A DNA stretch of 64,000 nucleotides from Syngnathus acus (Eukaryota; Chordata; Actinopteri; Syngnathiformes; Syngnathidae). Below, one piece after another: positions 48,519-59,566 of this stretch. The stretch is taken from NCBI RefSeq assembly GCF_901709675.1, contig NC_051107.1, forward strand, positions 6,760,001 to 6,824,000, in the 5' to 3' direction. Below the pieces are notes generated by a model. It did no database searches. It was not told the origin of the DNA and saw only the letters and a list, made by a program, of their open reading frames with translations. The first letter of the stretch is position 1. Each line of letters begins with the position of its first letter. Position numbers and translations under genes: made by a program.

Positions 48519-49365
48519 GGCTGAAGATTTTGAATGTAAATCCTAACAAGAGGATAAATGTATCCACCAGAGAGACAAAAAGTGAGCGGCCCGTCCGTCC
48601 GTCCGTCTTTCTTTTGGTTACTAACCCAAGTTGACACTGGAGCTCTCAAGCGGAGGAAAGAACTCTCTCACTGGATGTCACGGACACTTTGAAACACCTC
48701 CGCTTTTGACTCGATTTCATTTTGTTTTGACTTCATTACGACTACCTGAAGTGCAATCTTTGGATTGCTTCGATTTGAATAACACTGAGTACTGTACGGT
48801 GAGGCCAGCCAGCTAGCCAGCCAGCGAGCGTCTTTTGCTCTCGATTCAAAACACAAATGTCATTTGTGAGCGCTACTTATAGTTTTGGGTCTGATGATGT
48901 CACTACATTTGTTAATATAACTTGGATTCGATTTTCCTCATGTGTTTGTCACTACATTTGTTCATATAACTTGCATTTTATTTGGTTTGGGTTTGTTTTT
49001 GCGCATTTATTTGACTTGAAGTTGCTTTTAATTTGACTCGGACGAGTTGTGGGCAAATTTGCGTCAATGCAATTTCCTTGTTGTCAACACTGTCGAGTGA
49101 GTGAGCCAGCTACGGTGAGTCTCTTCTTAAACGCAAAAAGCGTTGGTGACGCATTTGAGCGTTGCGTCTTTGTTCTGCTGTATTTTTACTAGACATGCCT
49201 CAAGTTTGCATCAACCTGTTCCATTGACTTTTTGTCGACACTGTCGAGAGTTTGCGTCGTCTCAAGACTAACGTCTCGCTTGCATTTGCATATTTTGGCT
49301 TATTAAACAAAAAATGCAACAGTTGCCTTGTCATGTCTTACCAAAAACGAGGAATGGCTAAACGC

Positions 49366-49379
49366 CTGCCCCCTAGTGG
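49366..49379 (-). promoter_or_regulatory. Perfect CTCF core motif (minus strand)
   Basis: The + strand reads CTGCCCCCTAGTGG, so the minus strand CCACTAGGGGGCAG matches every position of CCASYAGRKGGCRS. It sits between the usp6nl 3' end and cand1. Confidence 0.5.
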
Positions 49380-49450
49380 CAAAGGGCAGCAGGGCAGTAC
49401 GGACGTTGATGCCAATTCGTCCCTCTCAAGTGTTTGAGCAACTTCTAAAG

Positions 49451-49756
49451 TTAAGTTAAAGTCCCAATGATCGTCACACACACACATGTGGGTGTGGTGA
49501 AATTTGTCCTCTGCATTGAACCCATCCTCGTGTGATTTGGATACATCCCCTGGGGGAGATGGGAGCAGTGAGCAGCAGCGGTGCCGCCGCGGCGCTCGGG
49601 AATCATTTGGTGATCTAACCCCCCAATTCCAACCCTTCATGCTGAGTGCCAAGCAGGGAGGCAATGGGTCCCATTTTTAAAGTCTTTGGCCGGCCGGGGT
49701 TTGAACCCACTAACGTCCAGTCTCAGGGCGGACACTCTACCACTAGCCCACTGAGC
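49451..49756 (-). mobile_element. tRNA-derived SINE (teleost type)
   Basis: Read on the minus strand from 49756, the head looks like a tRNA gene: A-box-like TAGTGGTAGAGTG and B-box GGTTCAAACCC. A body containing the GTGCCAAGCAGGGAGGCAATG and GAGCAGTGAGCAGCAGCGG words follows on the + strand. I recall this repeat from many fish genomes but do not assign a named family. The tail is near 49451 with GTTAAGTTAAAGTC. Confidence 0.75.
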
Positions 49757-50280
49757 TTGTTGGGCGTCATCGTCGTAGCTCCGAACACATCTCGGAACCT
49801 CTCATAGAATAAGTCATTTCAAATAGTTTTTAAATGAATGCTACCACACTGCGTGGTATCCTGAAATATTACATGAATAAATCTAGATTTTTGCTATCTT
49901 CCAATCCAATCCATCCCGATATAAACCTACGCCCGCCCATGCTGATGGCAACCCTGCAGGCTTTCTGTCTCCCTGCCGCAACACGCTCGTTTCAAATGGT
50001 CCGAAAGGTCTGCAGAAGCTTCATCGGTGAACATCAGATCAGTCAACATGTGAATGTGTATATTACAAACTACGAGGGGGTTTACTACTGTACATATTCG
50101 GGTTAGTTATGGCAGTTATCATGAGATTGAAGACATTCTCAATTTGTTTTCGGCAACAAAGTCATGGATTTGGGATTTTCTCGCCAGTCAATCTCAAGAC
50201 ATATAAAGCAGCCTGATGGTTGTCATTTAGTATTTTTGTTCTCATTCACGAGGACTGTCCAACAAGGCTGTGGTGCGTGT

Positions 50281-50592
50281 GCGTATGCGTATGTCCCCTT
50301 TGACCCCGGCAGCATCCATCCAGTCGGGCTAACCCCGCCCCTCTGCAGCGAGAACGGGAGCTGCATCGAAACATTGGAAACGCTCCCATGGTCAGCCGTG
50401 CGCCGCCGTAGCGCAAACACGAACGACAACACAAGAGCCGACCGAGGAGGCAGCCAGCAGCATTAGCAGCTGCAGCAGCCAACCCCATAATCGGAGTACC
50501 AAAAAAAAGAAAAATTGGTCGCAACCGCTACAGGCATACACTCTCACTGGGGAGCGAGCACCGCGCTAGCAGCTAGGCTAACAGCTAACGAC
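50281..50592 (+). promoter_or_regulatory. cand1 promoter / 5' UTR
   Basis: It contains an Sp1-type GC box CCCCGCCCC at 50333-50341, CpG-containing sequence, CAGCAGC runs, and a GCTAGCAGCTAGGCTAACAG cluster just before the ATG. No TATA box was seen. Confidence 0.5.
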
Positions 50593-51080
50593 ATGGCGAG
50601 CGCTTCATATCACATCTCCAACCTGCTGGAGAAAATGACCTCCAGCGACAAAGACTTCAGGTAAAACGTCTCTTCACTCGCCGCGCTCGTCTACATTGAA
50701 TCACATGCGCGCGCTAAAAAGAAAAGCGTAAGAGAGGCGAAGGCTGTGTAGCAGGCCTTTTAGCACGTTGGCATGCCACCTGTCTGATCGTGGCCAGGTG
50801 GCCCACCCGCAAAGACGCGGCCTGGGAACAATGACATTTCATGACCCGAATAGCTCGTTTGTGTCTGCTTGGAGCGCTTTATGGTGCCACGGCCACGGGG
50901 GGGTCGTGACAACGCAACATTGTGCGTTGACGCTAACGACTTCTCGCGCACACGCAAGTGGGGCCAGTTAGCCAATAGCTGTGGCTAGTTAGCAGTTAGC
51001 TTCATCGCCCATTCAGCGCAACGTGTGTCATGCTAGCATGCTAACAGGGTAGCAGCCTGCTACACGATAGCGCGCTCATG

Positions 51081-51168
<88 letters not shown>

Positions 51169-54100
51169 CGCGCGCGTGGTTTATTTTATCGAGCTAAATC
51201 AAAACAAACGTGATAACTATCACATATTCCAAATAACGTGTATTCACGTGGTGACGTCACATAGGCTGCCTCAAAGCCGTGGGAACGCCATCGGCGAGGC
51301 CTGTCAATCATCTTCAACGCTACCTTCCACGATTCTTGGCCAATGAAATAGTGGGGAGGCTCAAACGGGATTTGAACGTTGCATCGACACACACATAGCC
51401 CGTTTCAAACCAATCTCGAACTCATGATAAAAATCCCCCTGATGTAAAAAAGACAAATGAACATACACTCAGCTGTATACACAAATGACAACCAACTGGG
51501 AAAAATGCAGTGCGGCTTGAGATCTGACACTCAGCGTCGGACAAATCTGCTCCTAAAACAAGCAATAATTGCACTGTAAAAGTAGGTCTAGAATTGGACC
51601 CCAAAATCATGGCACACTTGCAAAATGCGACGTCGGCCTTGAAACGGAAACGGCTCCCTAATGATGCGCTCGCGCTGCGACGGACGGCGCCGCTTTGCAG
51701 GTTTATGGCCACAAACGACCTGATGACAGAACTGCAGAAAGATTCCATCAAACTGGACGACGACAGCGAGAGGAAGGTGGGTTCAAAGTTGACTGGGGCG
51801 GGGCGGGTGGCCGCGCTCCAGTCTCAAGTCTTGTCGCTGTGTTCGATCGGCAGGTGGTGAGGATGATTCTCAAGCTGCTGGAGGACAAGAACGGGGAAGT
51901 CCAGAACTTGGCTGTGAAATGGTAAAGCAAAACTTATCACGGCGCCGCTAAGATGCCCTGGGCTTCACGTGGCCATTCCTGCGCGTTTCACACCGGCGGC
52001 CGGGGCTTTGGCCTTTTCACTGTCCCATTCCGTTTGTGCGTGTTTGGCTGGCGGCAGCCTGGGCCCGCTGGTGAGCAAGGTGAAAGAGTACCAGGTGGAG
52101 ACCATCGTGGACACGCTGTGCACCAACATGCTGTCCGACAAAGAGCAGCTGCGAGACATCTCCTCCATCGGCCTCAAGACCGTCATCGGGGAGCTACCCC
52201 CCGCGTCCAGCGGTGAGCCCGCCGCCGCCATGGTGTTTGCCACACGGTTGACGCCGGTCCGCCCGCCCGCCCTCCCTCCCCCGCAGGCTCGGCCCTGGCC
52301 GCCAGCGTGTGCAAGAAGATCACGGGCCGACTGACCAGCGCCATCGCCAAGCAGGAGGACGTGTCCGTGCAGCTGGAGGCGCTGGACATCATGGCCGACA
52401 TGCTGTGCAGGTGGGAGCGAATGGGGAAAGCCAGGCCGCTCGCTCGCTCGCCGCCACTGTGGCTTTGTTGAAAGCATTTCAGTGGGCACGCCCAGCCGGC
52501 TGGCTCTGTTTTTGCAAAGCCTGCCTGTTTGAAGCGTCATTGCGCTGCCTTTCAGACAGGGGGGCCTACTGGTCAACTTCCATCCATCCATCCTCAGTTG
52601 CCTGCTGCCTCAGCTCACCTCGCCCAGGCTGGCCGTCCGGAAGGTAAGGTGCCGCGTCCGCTCCTGGCGCCGGCGCGCTGAACCCCCCTCCCCTGCCTGT
52701 CCCCCCAGCGGACCATCATGGCGCTGGGCCACCTGGTCATGTCGTGCGGCAACCTGGTCTTCATCGACCTTATCGAGCACCTGCTGAGCGAGTTGGGGCG
52801 CAATGACAACATGTCCACCACCAGGACGTACATCCAGTGCACAGCCGCCATCAGCAGGCAGGCCGGACACCGCATCGGTCAGCCCCGCCCGCCCGCACCG
52901 GCGCAGGCTGCCGCCTCCGCTGCTTTCACCTGTGCTTTTGTGCCTCCCCTCAGGAGAGTACCTGGAGAAGATCATCCCGCTGGTGGTCAAGTTCTGCAAC
53001 GTGGACGACGACGAGCTGCGCGAGTACTGCATCCAGGCCTTCGAGTCCTTCGTCAGGAGGTGGCGTGACATACTATCGCGAGAGCAAGCGCTTGGCGTTC
53101 AAACGCAAGCGGGAGGAACATAGCGTGCGTGCGTGCGCTTTGCTCAGGTGTCCCAAAGAGGTGTACGCCCACGTGCCCACCGTCATCTCCATCTGCCTGC
53201 GCTACCTGACCTACGACCCCAACTACAACTTTGACGACGAGGACGAGGACGACAACGCCATGGACGCCGAGCAGAACGACGAAGATTACCAAGGTGCCCC
53301 CCCCGGGGCCCGTGGCGAGCGGCCTTTTGCGCAACGTCCAACTCAGTGCGGACCTTTGCCCACCTCTAGGCAGCGACGACGAGTACAGCGACGACGACGA
53401 CATGAGCTGGAAGGTTCGGCGGGCGGCGGCCAAATGCCTGGACGCCGTGGTCTCTACGCGCCACGAGATGCTGCCAGAGTTCTACCGCTCTGTGTCCCCC
53501 GCGCTCATCTGTCGCTTCAAGGTACCGCAGCCGGCCCGCTCCGCTCTGTCCCGGCCCGGCCCCGCCTTCTAACCTGCGTGCGCCCCGCTCCAGGAGAGGG
53601 AGGAGAACGTGAAGGCAGACGTGTTCCACGCCTACCTGTCTCTGCTCAAGCAAACGCGGCCCGCTCAGAGCTGGCTGGCCGACCCGGACGCCATGGAGCA
53701 GGGGGACACGCCCCTCACCATGCTGCAGAGTCAGGTGACCTCAAATGGCTTTTTCCTTTGGAGGGCCAATTTCGTTGGTCATCGCTATGTCGTCATCTCC
53801 AGGTGGCCATGATCGTGAAGGCCCTGCACAAGCAGCTGAAGGAGAAGAGCGTGAAGACGCGCCAGTGTTGCTTCAACATGCTGACGGAGCTGGTCAACGT
53901 GCTGCCGGGAGCGCTGACGCAGCACATCCCCGTGCTCATACCAGGTAGCCACGCTCGCCGTCTCGGCCGGAGCCGCTCTGACGCCCGCCGCCGCCTTTCA
54001 GGGATCATCTTCTCCCTCAACGACAAGTCGAGCAGCTCCAACTTGAAGATTGATGCGCTGGCGTGCCTCCACGTCATCATGGTGGCGCACCCGGCCCGCG

Positions 54101-56047
54101 CCTTCCACACGCACGTGCCCGCACTGGTGCCCCCCGTGGTGGCGTGTGTGGGGGACCCCTTCTACAAGATCACCTCGGAGGCGCTGCTGGTCACGCAGCA
54201 GCTGGTCAAGGTGAACGCCGCTCGCTCGCGCGCCTGCCCGTCCGCCTCCGTTTGGCTCGCCTCACCCGCGCCGTCGCCCGCAGGTCATCCGACCCCTCGA
54301 CGGCCAGTCGGAAGGCTCGGACAGCTTTGACCCCTCCCCCTACATCGACGACCTGTTTGGCTGTACGATCAGACGCCTCAAGGCCGCCGACATCGACCAG
54401 GAAGTCAAAGAGCGCGCCATTTCCTGCATGGGGCAGATCATCTGTAACCTAGGTAAACCGGGCCGCCGCCGTCGCCACGCACGCTCTGTGCGACCGACCG
54501 CTTCCTCTTTGGTTACTGTCTCCTAGGCGACCACCTCCCCTCTGAACTCCACGGAACGCTCTTGATCTTTTTGGAACGTCTGAAGAATGAGATCACCCGC
54601 CTCACCACAGTTAAAGGTCGGGGGGGTCGATTCAAATGTGGGAGTAGGATTTTTTTTTTTTAACACACAATGACTTGTCTGTTGTGGAAATCAAGCTTTG
54701 ACCCTGATCGCCGGCTCCCCGCTGAAAATCGACTTGCGGCCCGTCCTGCCCGACGCCGTCCCCATCCTGGCCTCCTTCCTGCGCAAGAACCAGCGAGCGC
54801 TCAAGCTCTGCACGCTCGCCGCACTCGACATCCTGCTCAGGAACTACAGGTACAGGTGCTCGACGGAAGGCGGGGCTTCGACCAAGTCTGCCGCTGACGT
54901 CTGCCCTGAAATTCTCGGCCGTGAGAAAACTCTGGCGGCGCTAACATTTGCGGTCTTTGTCGTGGCGCTCAGCTCGGCGGTGACGCCGGCCATGGTGGAC
55001 GCGGTGTTGGCCGAGCTCCCGCCGCTGATCTCGGAGAGCGACATGCACGTGTCGCAGATGGCGCTGAGCTTCCTGTCCACGTTGGCCGCGACGCACCCGT
55101 CGCTGCTGGGCCGGCTGAGCGGCGGCAACATCCTGGCGCAGCTCATCGCGCTGGTCAGGTCGCCGCTGCTGCAAGGCGGCGCCCTCGCTGCCATGTTGGA
55201 CTTTTACCAGGTGCGCCGTCCGTCGCAAGGCAACACGAATACAAAAGCAAACCAGTGGGCAGCGCCCTTAGATTTGAACCGAGCGGCGTTTTAGCCAAAA
55301 CGGGCCCAAATGAGCGCAACGCTAAAAGCCCCCCTTTTGCTCGCCCGTACGCAGGCCCTGGTGTCGACGGACACGGCCGGCCTAGGCTACATGGACCTGC
55401 TGCGGATGCTGACGGGTCCGGTTTACTCTCAGAGCGCGGCGCTGCCTCACAAGCAAGCCTACTGCTCCATCGCCAAATGCGTGGCCGCGCTCACCAGGGC
55501 GCGGCCGGCCGAGGGGCCGGCCGTGGTCGGCCAGTTCATACAGGTGGGCGAGCACCGGCGCGACTGCTGGCGCGACTGCTGGCGCGACTGCTGGCGCGAC
55601 TGCTGGCGCGACTGCTGGCGCGAATGCTGGCGCGACTGTTGGCGCCGCACGCAGCTCATGAGTGTAATCGTCACCGACCAGGATGTGAAAAACAGCCGCT
55701 CTACCGACTCCATCCGGCTGCTGGCGCTGCTCTCCTTGGGCGAGGTGGGCCACCACGTGGACCTGAGCGGCCAACCGGAGCTCAAGACCGTCATCCTGGA
55801 CGCCTTCTCGTCCTCCAGCGAGGAGGTGACGTCCTCTCCAAATTGACACATTTGACCTTTGAGCGCTAACCGCCTCTGTGGCGCCGCGTCTCAGGTCAAG
55901 TCGGCGGCCTCGTACGCGCTGGGCAGCATCGCCGTGGGGAACCTTCCGGAATATCTGCCCTTCGTCCTGCAGGAGATCTCCTCGTCCAAGCGCCAGTACT
56001 TGCTGCTGCACTCGCTCAAGGAGATCATCAGTGAGTGCGCGTCGCGT

Positions 56048-56109
<62 letters not shown>

Positions 56110-57599
56110 GTGGCGTGGCGTGGCGTCTCGCCTCGCCTCGCCCCGCCCCGCCTGCGTGTTAACGGGGCGCCGCCTTCAGGTTCGGCGTCGGTGTCGGGCT
56201 TGAAGCCGTACGTGGAGTCGGTGTGGACGTTGCTGCTCAAGCACTGCGAGTGTCAGGAGGAAGGAACACGCAACGTGGTGGCCGAGTGCTTGGGCAAACT
56301 CGCCCTCATCAACCCTGAAACGCTGCTGCCGCGCCTCAAAGGCTACCTGCTCTCGGGTAAGGCTGCCGGCCGTGGCGGGCGCCGGCCGTGGCGGGCGCCG
56401 GCCGTGGCGGGCGCCGGCCGTGGCGTCCGCCCGCCCGCCAGCGCGCACGTCTCACCGGCGCTCGCCCGCCCGCAGGCTCGTCGTACGCCCGAAGCTCGGT
56501 GGTGACGGCCGTCAAGTTCACCATCTCGGACCAGCCGCAGCCCATCGACCCGCTGCTGAAGAACTGCATAGGTGGGTCGCCCCGGTTACGAGCGGGCGGC
56601 GCGCCAGCGTGTGGTGACGCCTTTGTGCGCGTCAGGTGACTTCCTGAAGACGCTGGAGGACCCCGACCTGAACGTGCGGCGCGTGGCCTTGGTGACCTTC
56701 AACTCGGCGGCCCACAACAAGCCCAGCCTCATCCGAGAGCTTCTGGACTCGGTCCTGCCGCGGCTCTACAACGAGACCAAAGTGCGCAAGGAGCTCATTC
56801 GCGAGGTAAAAGGCGTCCGCCCCGTTGACCGGCTGCCGTTTTCACTCGCGTCAGGAGAAACGCCGCCAGCCCAAATTGCTTTTGATTGGCCGAGGAGAAC
56901 CGCCAGAAATCTGGAGTTTGGGGACATGTGATTTTGAATTGGCGCGCAGGTGGAGATGGGCCCGTTCAAGCACACGGTGGACGACGGGCTGGACCTTCGC
57001 AAGGCGGCCTTCGAGTGCATGTACACGCTGCTGGACAGCTGCCTGGACCGCATCGACATCTTCACCTTCCTCAACCACGTGGAGGACGGCCTCAAGGACC
57101 ACTACGACATCAAGGTGGCAACCGCTTGCCCGCCGCCGTTTGTCGTCCCTAACGTGCCCTCCTTCTCTTCTCTCCGGCCCTGGCAGATGCTGACCTTCCT
57201 CATGCTGGCCCGCCTGTCCTCGCTCTGTCCCAGCGCCGTCCTGCAGAGGTTGGACCGACTGGTGGAGCCTCTCAGGGCCACCTGCACCACCAAGGTACTT
57301 GCAGTACCTAAGGTTGCCTGCAGGTGGGGCCCCAGTCCCCAAACTTGTAGCAAACCCAGAAGCGTGCATTTCAGGTGAAGGCCAACTCGGTGAAGCAGGA
57401 GTTTGAGAAGCAGGACGAGCTGAAGCGTTCGGCAATGCGAGCGGTCGTCGCTCTGCTGACCATCCCCGAGGCAGAGAAGTCGCCGCTCATGTCAGAGTTC
57501 CAGTCGCAGATCTCGTCCAATCAGGAGCTGGCGGCCATCTTTGACTCCATCCAGAGGGATTCCAGCTCGGCCAACATGGAGTCAATGGACACCAGCTAG
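50593..57599 (+). CDS. cand1: Cullin-associated and neddylation-dissociated 1 (SCF exchange factor)
   Basis: Twenty-six coding exons: 50593-50660, 51701-51776, 51854-51921, 52058-52212, 52287-52410, 52556-52643, 52709-52877, 52954-53059, 53148-53293, 53370-53521, 53594-53734, 53803-53944, 54002-54210, 54284-54452, 54527-54616, 54696-54849, 54973-55210, 55355-55543, 55682-55825, 55895-56030, 56180-56356, 56476-56571, 56636-56805, 56950-57114, 57187-57294, 57375-57599. Every junction is GT-AG and in phase, giving 1234 residues (human 1230), from [20 protein letters not shown] to [14 protein letters not shown]-repeat character runs throughout, and the acidic insert ([20 protein letters not shown], then [10 protein letters not shown]) is present in exons 9-10. 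Family knowledge: CAND1 wraps around unneddylated cullin-RBX1 and swaps substrate receptors, in cytosol and nucleus. Identity to human appears very high. From memory, human CAND1 has about 15 exons, so the exon count here is odd. The introns at 53945, 54850, 55544 and 57115 stay open in frame. Confidence 0.97.
50661..51700 (+). other. cand1 intron 1
   Basis: The largest cand1 intron (1040 bp). It holds GTTAGC/GCTAAC words (50975-51048), the (CCTG)22 array and AT-rich unique sequence. Confidence 0.85.
51081..51168. repeat. (CCTG)22 in cand1 intron 1, sense strand
   Basis: Twenty-two uninterrupted CCTG units. Confidence 0.97.
55558..55643. repeat. 12-bp minisatellite filling cand1 intron 18
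   Basis: Seven copies of a GCGCGACTGCTG-type unit within a 138-bp intron. Read in the frame of exon 18 they give Arg-Asp-Cys-Trp repeats without a stop. Confidence 0.95.
56048..56135. repeat. (CTGG)n then (GGCGT)n/(CGCCT)n in cand1 intron 20
   Basis: About 15 CTGG units, then short GGCGT and CGCCTCG arrays, occupying most of a 149-bp intron. Confidence 0.9.
56365..56425. repeat. 16-bp minisatellite in cand1 intron 21
   Basis: Nearly four copies of GCCGGCCGTGGCGGGC within a 119-bp intron. Confidence 0.9.
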
Positions 57600-57721
57600 G
57601 CCAACCCGCCCACCCTCGTGTGCGCACGGACGGATGGATGGACATACGCACCATGCGACAGGGCACCCTGCTGCCGGAACGACAACCTCTTGGCATGTTC
57701 CCTTGACAACACGCGCACACT

Positions 57722-57756
<35 letters not shown>

Positions 57757-58288
57757 AGTTACACACCCTCCTAGTGATTGGTCGTTCCCATGATGCATCG
57801 CACTGAAATCAACGCTTGGAAAAGTTGTGCGGCCACACAGACAAAACAAAACACGTTCATCGGCAGGATTGGAAGCTCCTCCTGTTTTTCATTGTGGCTT
57901 TTTTTTTTTTTTTTCCTCTCTCCCTCTCTCGTTTGTTTGCCAAGCGGTACGGTGACACGATCGGTCGCCGTTGCGTTAGGAACTGTTCAAGTGACACTGA
58001 GGCCTGCCTAGCTGTTGGAGTTTACTAGCTTTGTGACTTAGTTGTTTTTCTCCTCATGGGATGGCATTGTTCTCCTTTTTGGACCGATCGGCCACTCCGC
58101 CCCCCCCCCCCCCCCCTATTCACACCAACCTGCCGCCTCCTGAAGAAGGAAGAGAGGATGTCAAAGTTGGAGCGTGTTCGCAGACCCGCCGGGTCGCGTG
58201 TTGTCACCACGAGAACGTTTGCGACCGTTTCTGTCATGTTAGAACCGGTCAGTTGCTGTTGTTTTTTTGCCCAAAAGGAAGAATTAAA
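57600..58288 (+). terminator. cand1 3' UTR and probable polyadenylation signal
   Basis: After the TAG there is a (CA)n array (57721-57753), a T run, C17 (58100-58116), and ATTAAA at 58283-58288, followed by T/C-rich sequence. ATTAAA is the common variant signal. Confidence 0.5.
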
Positions 58289-58516
58289 GGTTCATTTCTG
58301 CCTGCCTTCACACTCGTCCGCGCGTCGTACTTGGATCGCGGGCAGCGTGCCGACCCGCTTTGAGATCCCGGCCTGGGTCAAATCCCAGATTTCAAAAGCA
58401 TGCACGGATGATGTGGGCCGAGCCGAGGTTTGAACAGACAACTTCAAAAGTGGGCCACTTGATCATTTTTACAAAATCCTAAGTGAAATGACATTTTCTT
58501 TTCGATTAGTTTACAC

Positions 58517-58819
58517 CACAGGTGTCAAAGTCAAGGCCCGGGTGCCAGATACAGCCCGCCACATCATTTTATGCGGCCCGCGAAGACAAATTGTGCATCA
58601 AATTCGTGTGTCATTACTAGAATTGCAAATTGTCTTCACTTTTAATCTCTTTTTTTTTTTTTTTTTTTTTAATATTTGACCAGTTTTTACTCTGATTTGA
58701 AAACGAGTTATTTGTCCGTTTGTTTTGTAGCTTTTACTGTCTATAACAGTCATAATGGCCCTCCGAAAGAAGCTATGACTACAATGCGGCCCGCGAAAAA
58801 AATGAGTTTGACACCCCTG
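58517..58819. mobile_element. Non-autonomous hAT-type transposon (MITE) with 8-bp target duplication
   Basis: The right end ATGAGTTTGACACCCCTG and left end CACAGGTGTCAAAGTCA are inverted copies with three mismatches of the CAGGGGTGTCAAACTCA hAT terminus. Direct repeats GTTTACAC flank the element exactly (58509-58516, 58820-58827), the 8 bp expected for hAT. The body has the GCGGCCCGC words typical of this group and a T run, with no transposase frame. It is 303 bp long. Confidence 0.85.
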
Positions 58820-59229
58820 GTTTACACTGACTTGCTCGTTTCTCAGCAGTAATTCATAAACGGGAAGTGTGTGAGGGAGGGAAGTCGCTATTCTTGGTGA
58901 CTCCTTCCTGTTTGGGTGTGGCATGCTGTGTGTTGTGTTGTGTGATGTGAAAAAAGTGTGACGTGACTTCACTGCTCGTGTGCGTGTGTGACTGCATGTG
59001 CTATTATTTCAAAAGTGACGTATATACTTTGAAGTGTACTATAAAATTAGCCTCATAGCGTCAATATAGCAAATAGATTCCGTTGAAAAGCTTCGAAATA
59101 ATACAAAAGCTTGTCTCGTCGACAAACGGACTTTATTTAGTAGAGGTGACGTCTTTTCCGGTGCGCCACTTATTTTGAAATTCAAAAGCGGACATCCGTG
59201 TATGTCTTCTCGACATTGACTTGACGTTG

Positions 59230-59335
59230 TCTGAAGGAGGGAGCGGCTCGTGGTCGAGCGACGTTCACAGAGAACAGGGGGGAGAGAGAGAGAGAGAGCG
59301 ACAGACAGACAGGAGCTGCCGACGGCTGGATGACG
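59230..59335 (+). promoter_or_regulatory. Candidate rap1b promoter / untranslated first exon
   Basis: A GC-rich stretch with GA and GACA short arrays ends in a good donor, GACG|GTGAGG. The rap1b coding start exon has an acceptor 13 bases before its ATG, so an upstream untranslated exon is required and this is the best candidate. Confidence 0.4.
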
Positions 59336-59530
59336 GTGAGGCTTTCTTGCTCGCTTTTTCCCTCTCGGACTTTTTTTTGGGTCGTCTGCTTTTGCACTCG
59401 AGACTCGACGCGCCGCGACCGCTTGTGACAGCCAGCCGGGCCGGGCCGGGCTCAGGAGGGGGTTACCGGGGTGGATAGTGGGGGACAGGCCGAGGCGGGC
59501 TGCGGCCGCTTTGCGGAAGCGAGTGGCGAA

Positions 59531-59566
<36 letters not shown>

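Larger units (their letters stand above)
48519..50280. other. usp6nl-cand1 intergenic region
   Basis: AT-rich unique sequence with a twofold word CACTACATTTGTT(A/C)ATATAACTTG at about 48901 and 48951, a CTCF-type motif, a SINE, and no recognisable gene. A second AATAAA lies at about 49877. Confidence 0.6.

Noticed and set aside
49690-49756. Possible tRNA gene on the minus strand
   Set aside because: The A- and B-box-like sequences are followed by a SINE body and the cloverleaf is degraded, so it is the head of a SINE and not a functional tRNA.
52837-54330. 497-codon frame across cand1 exons
   Set aside because: Only parts are in the true frame (exons 12-13 and the stop-free intron between them). 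The rest reads exons out of frame.
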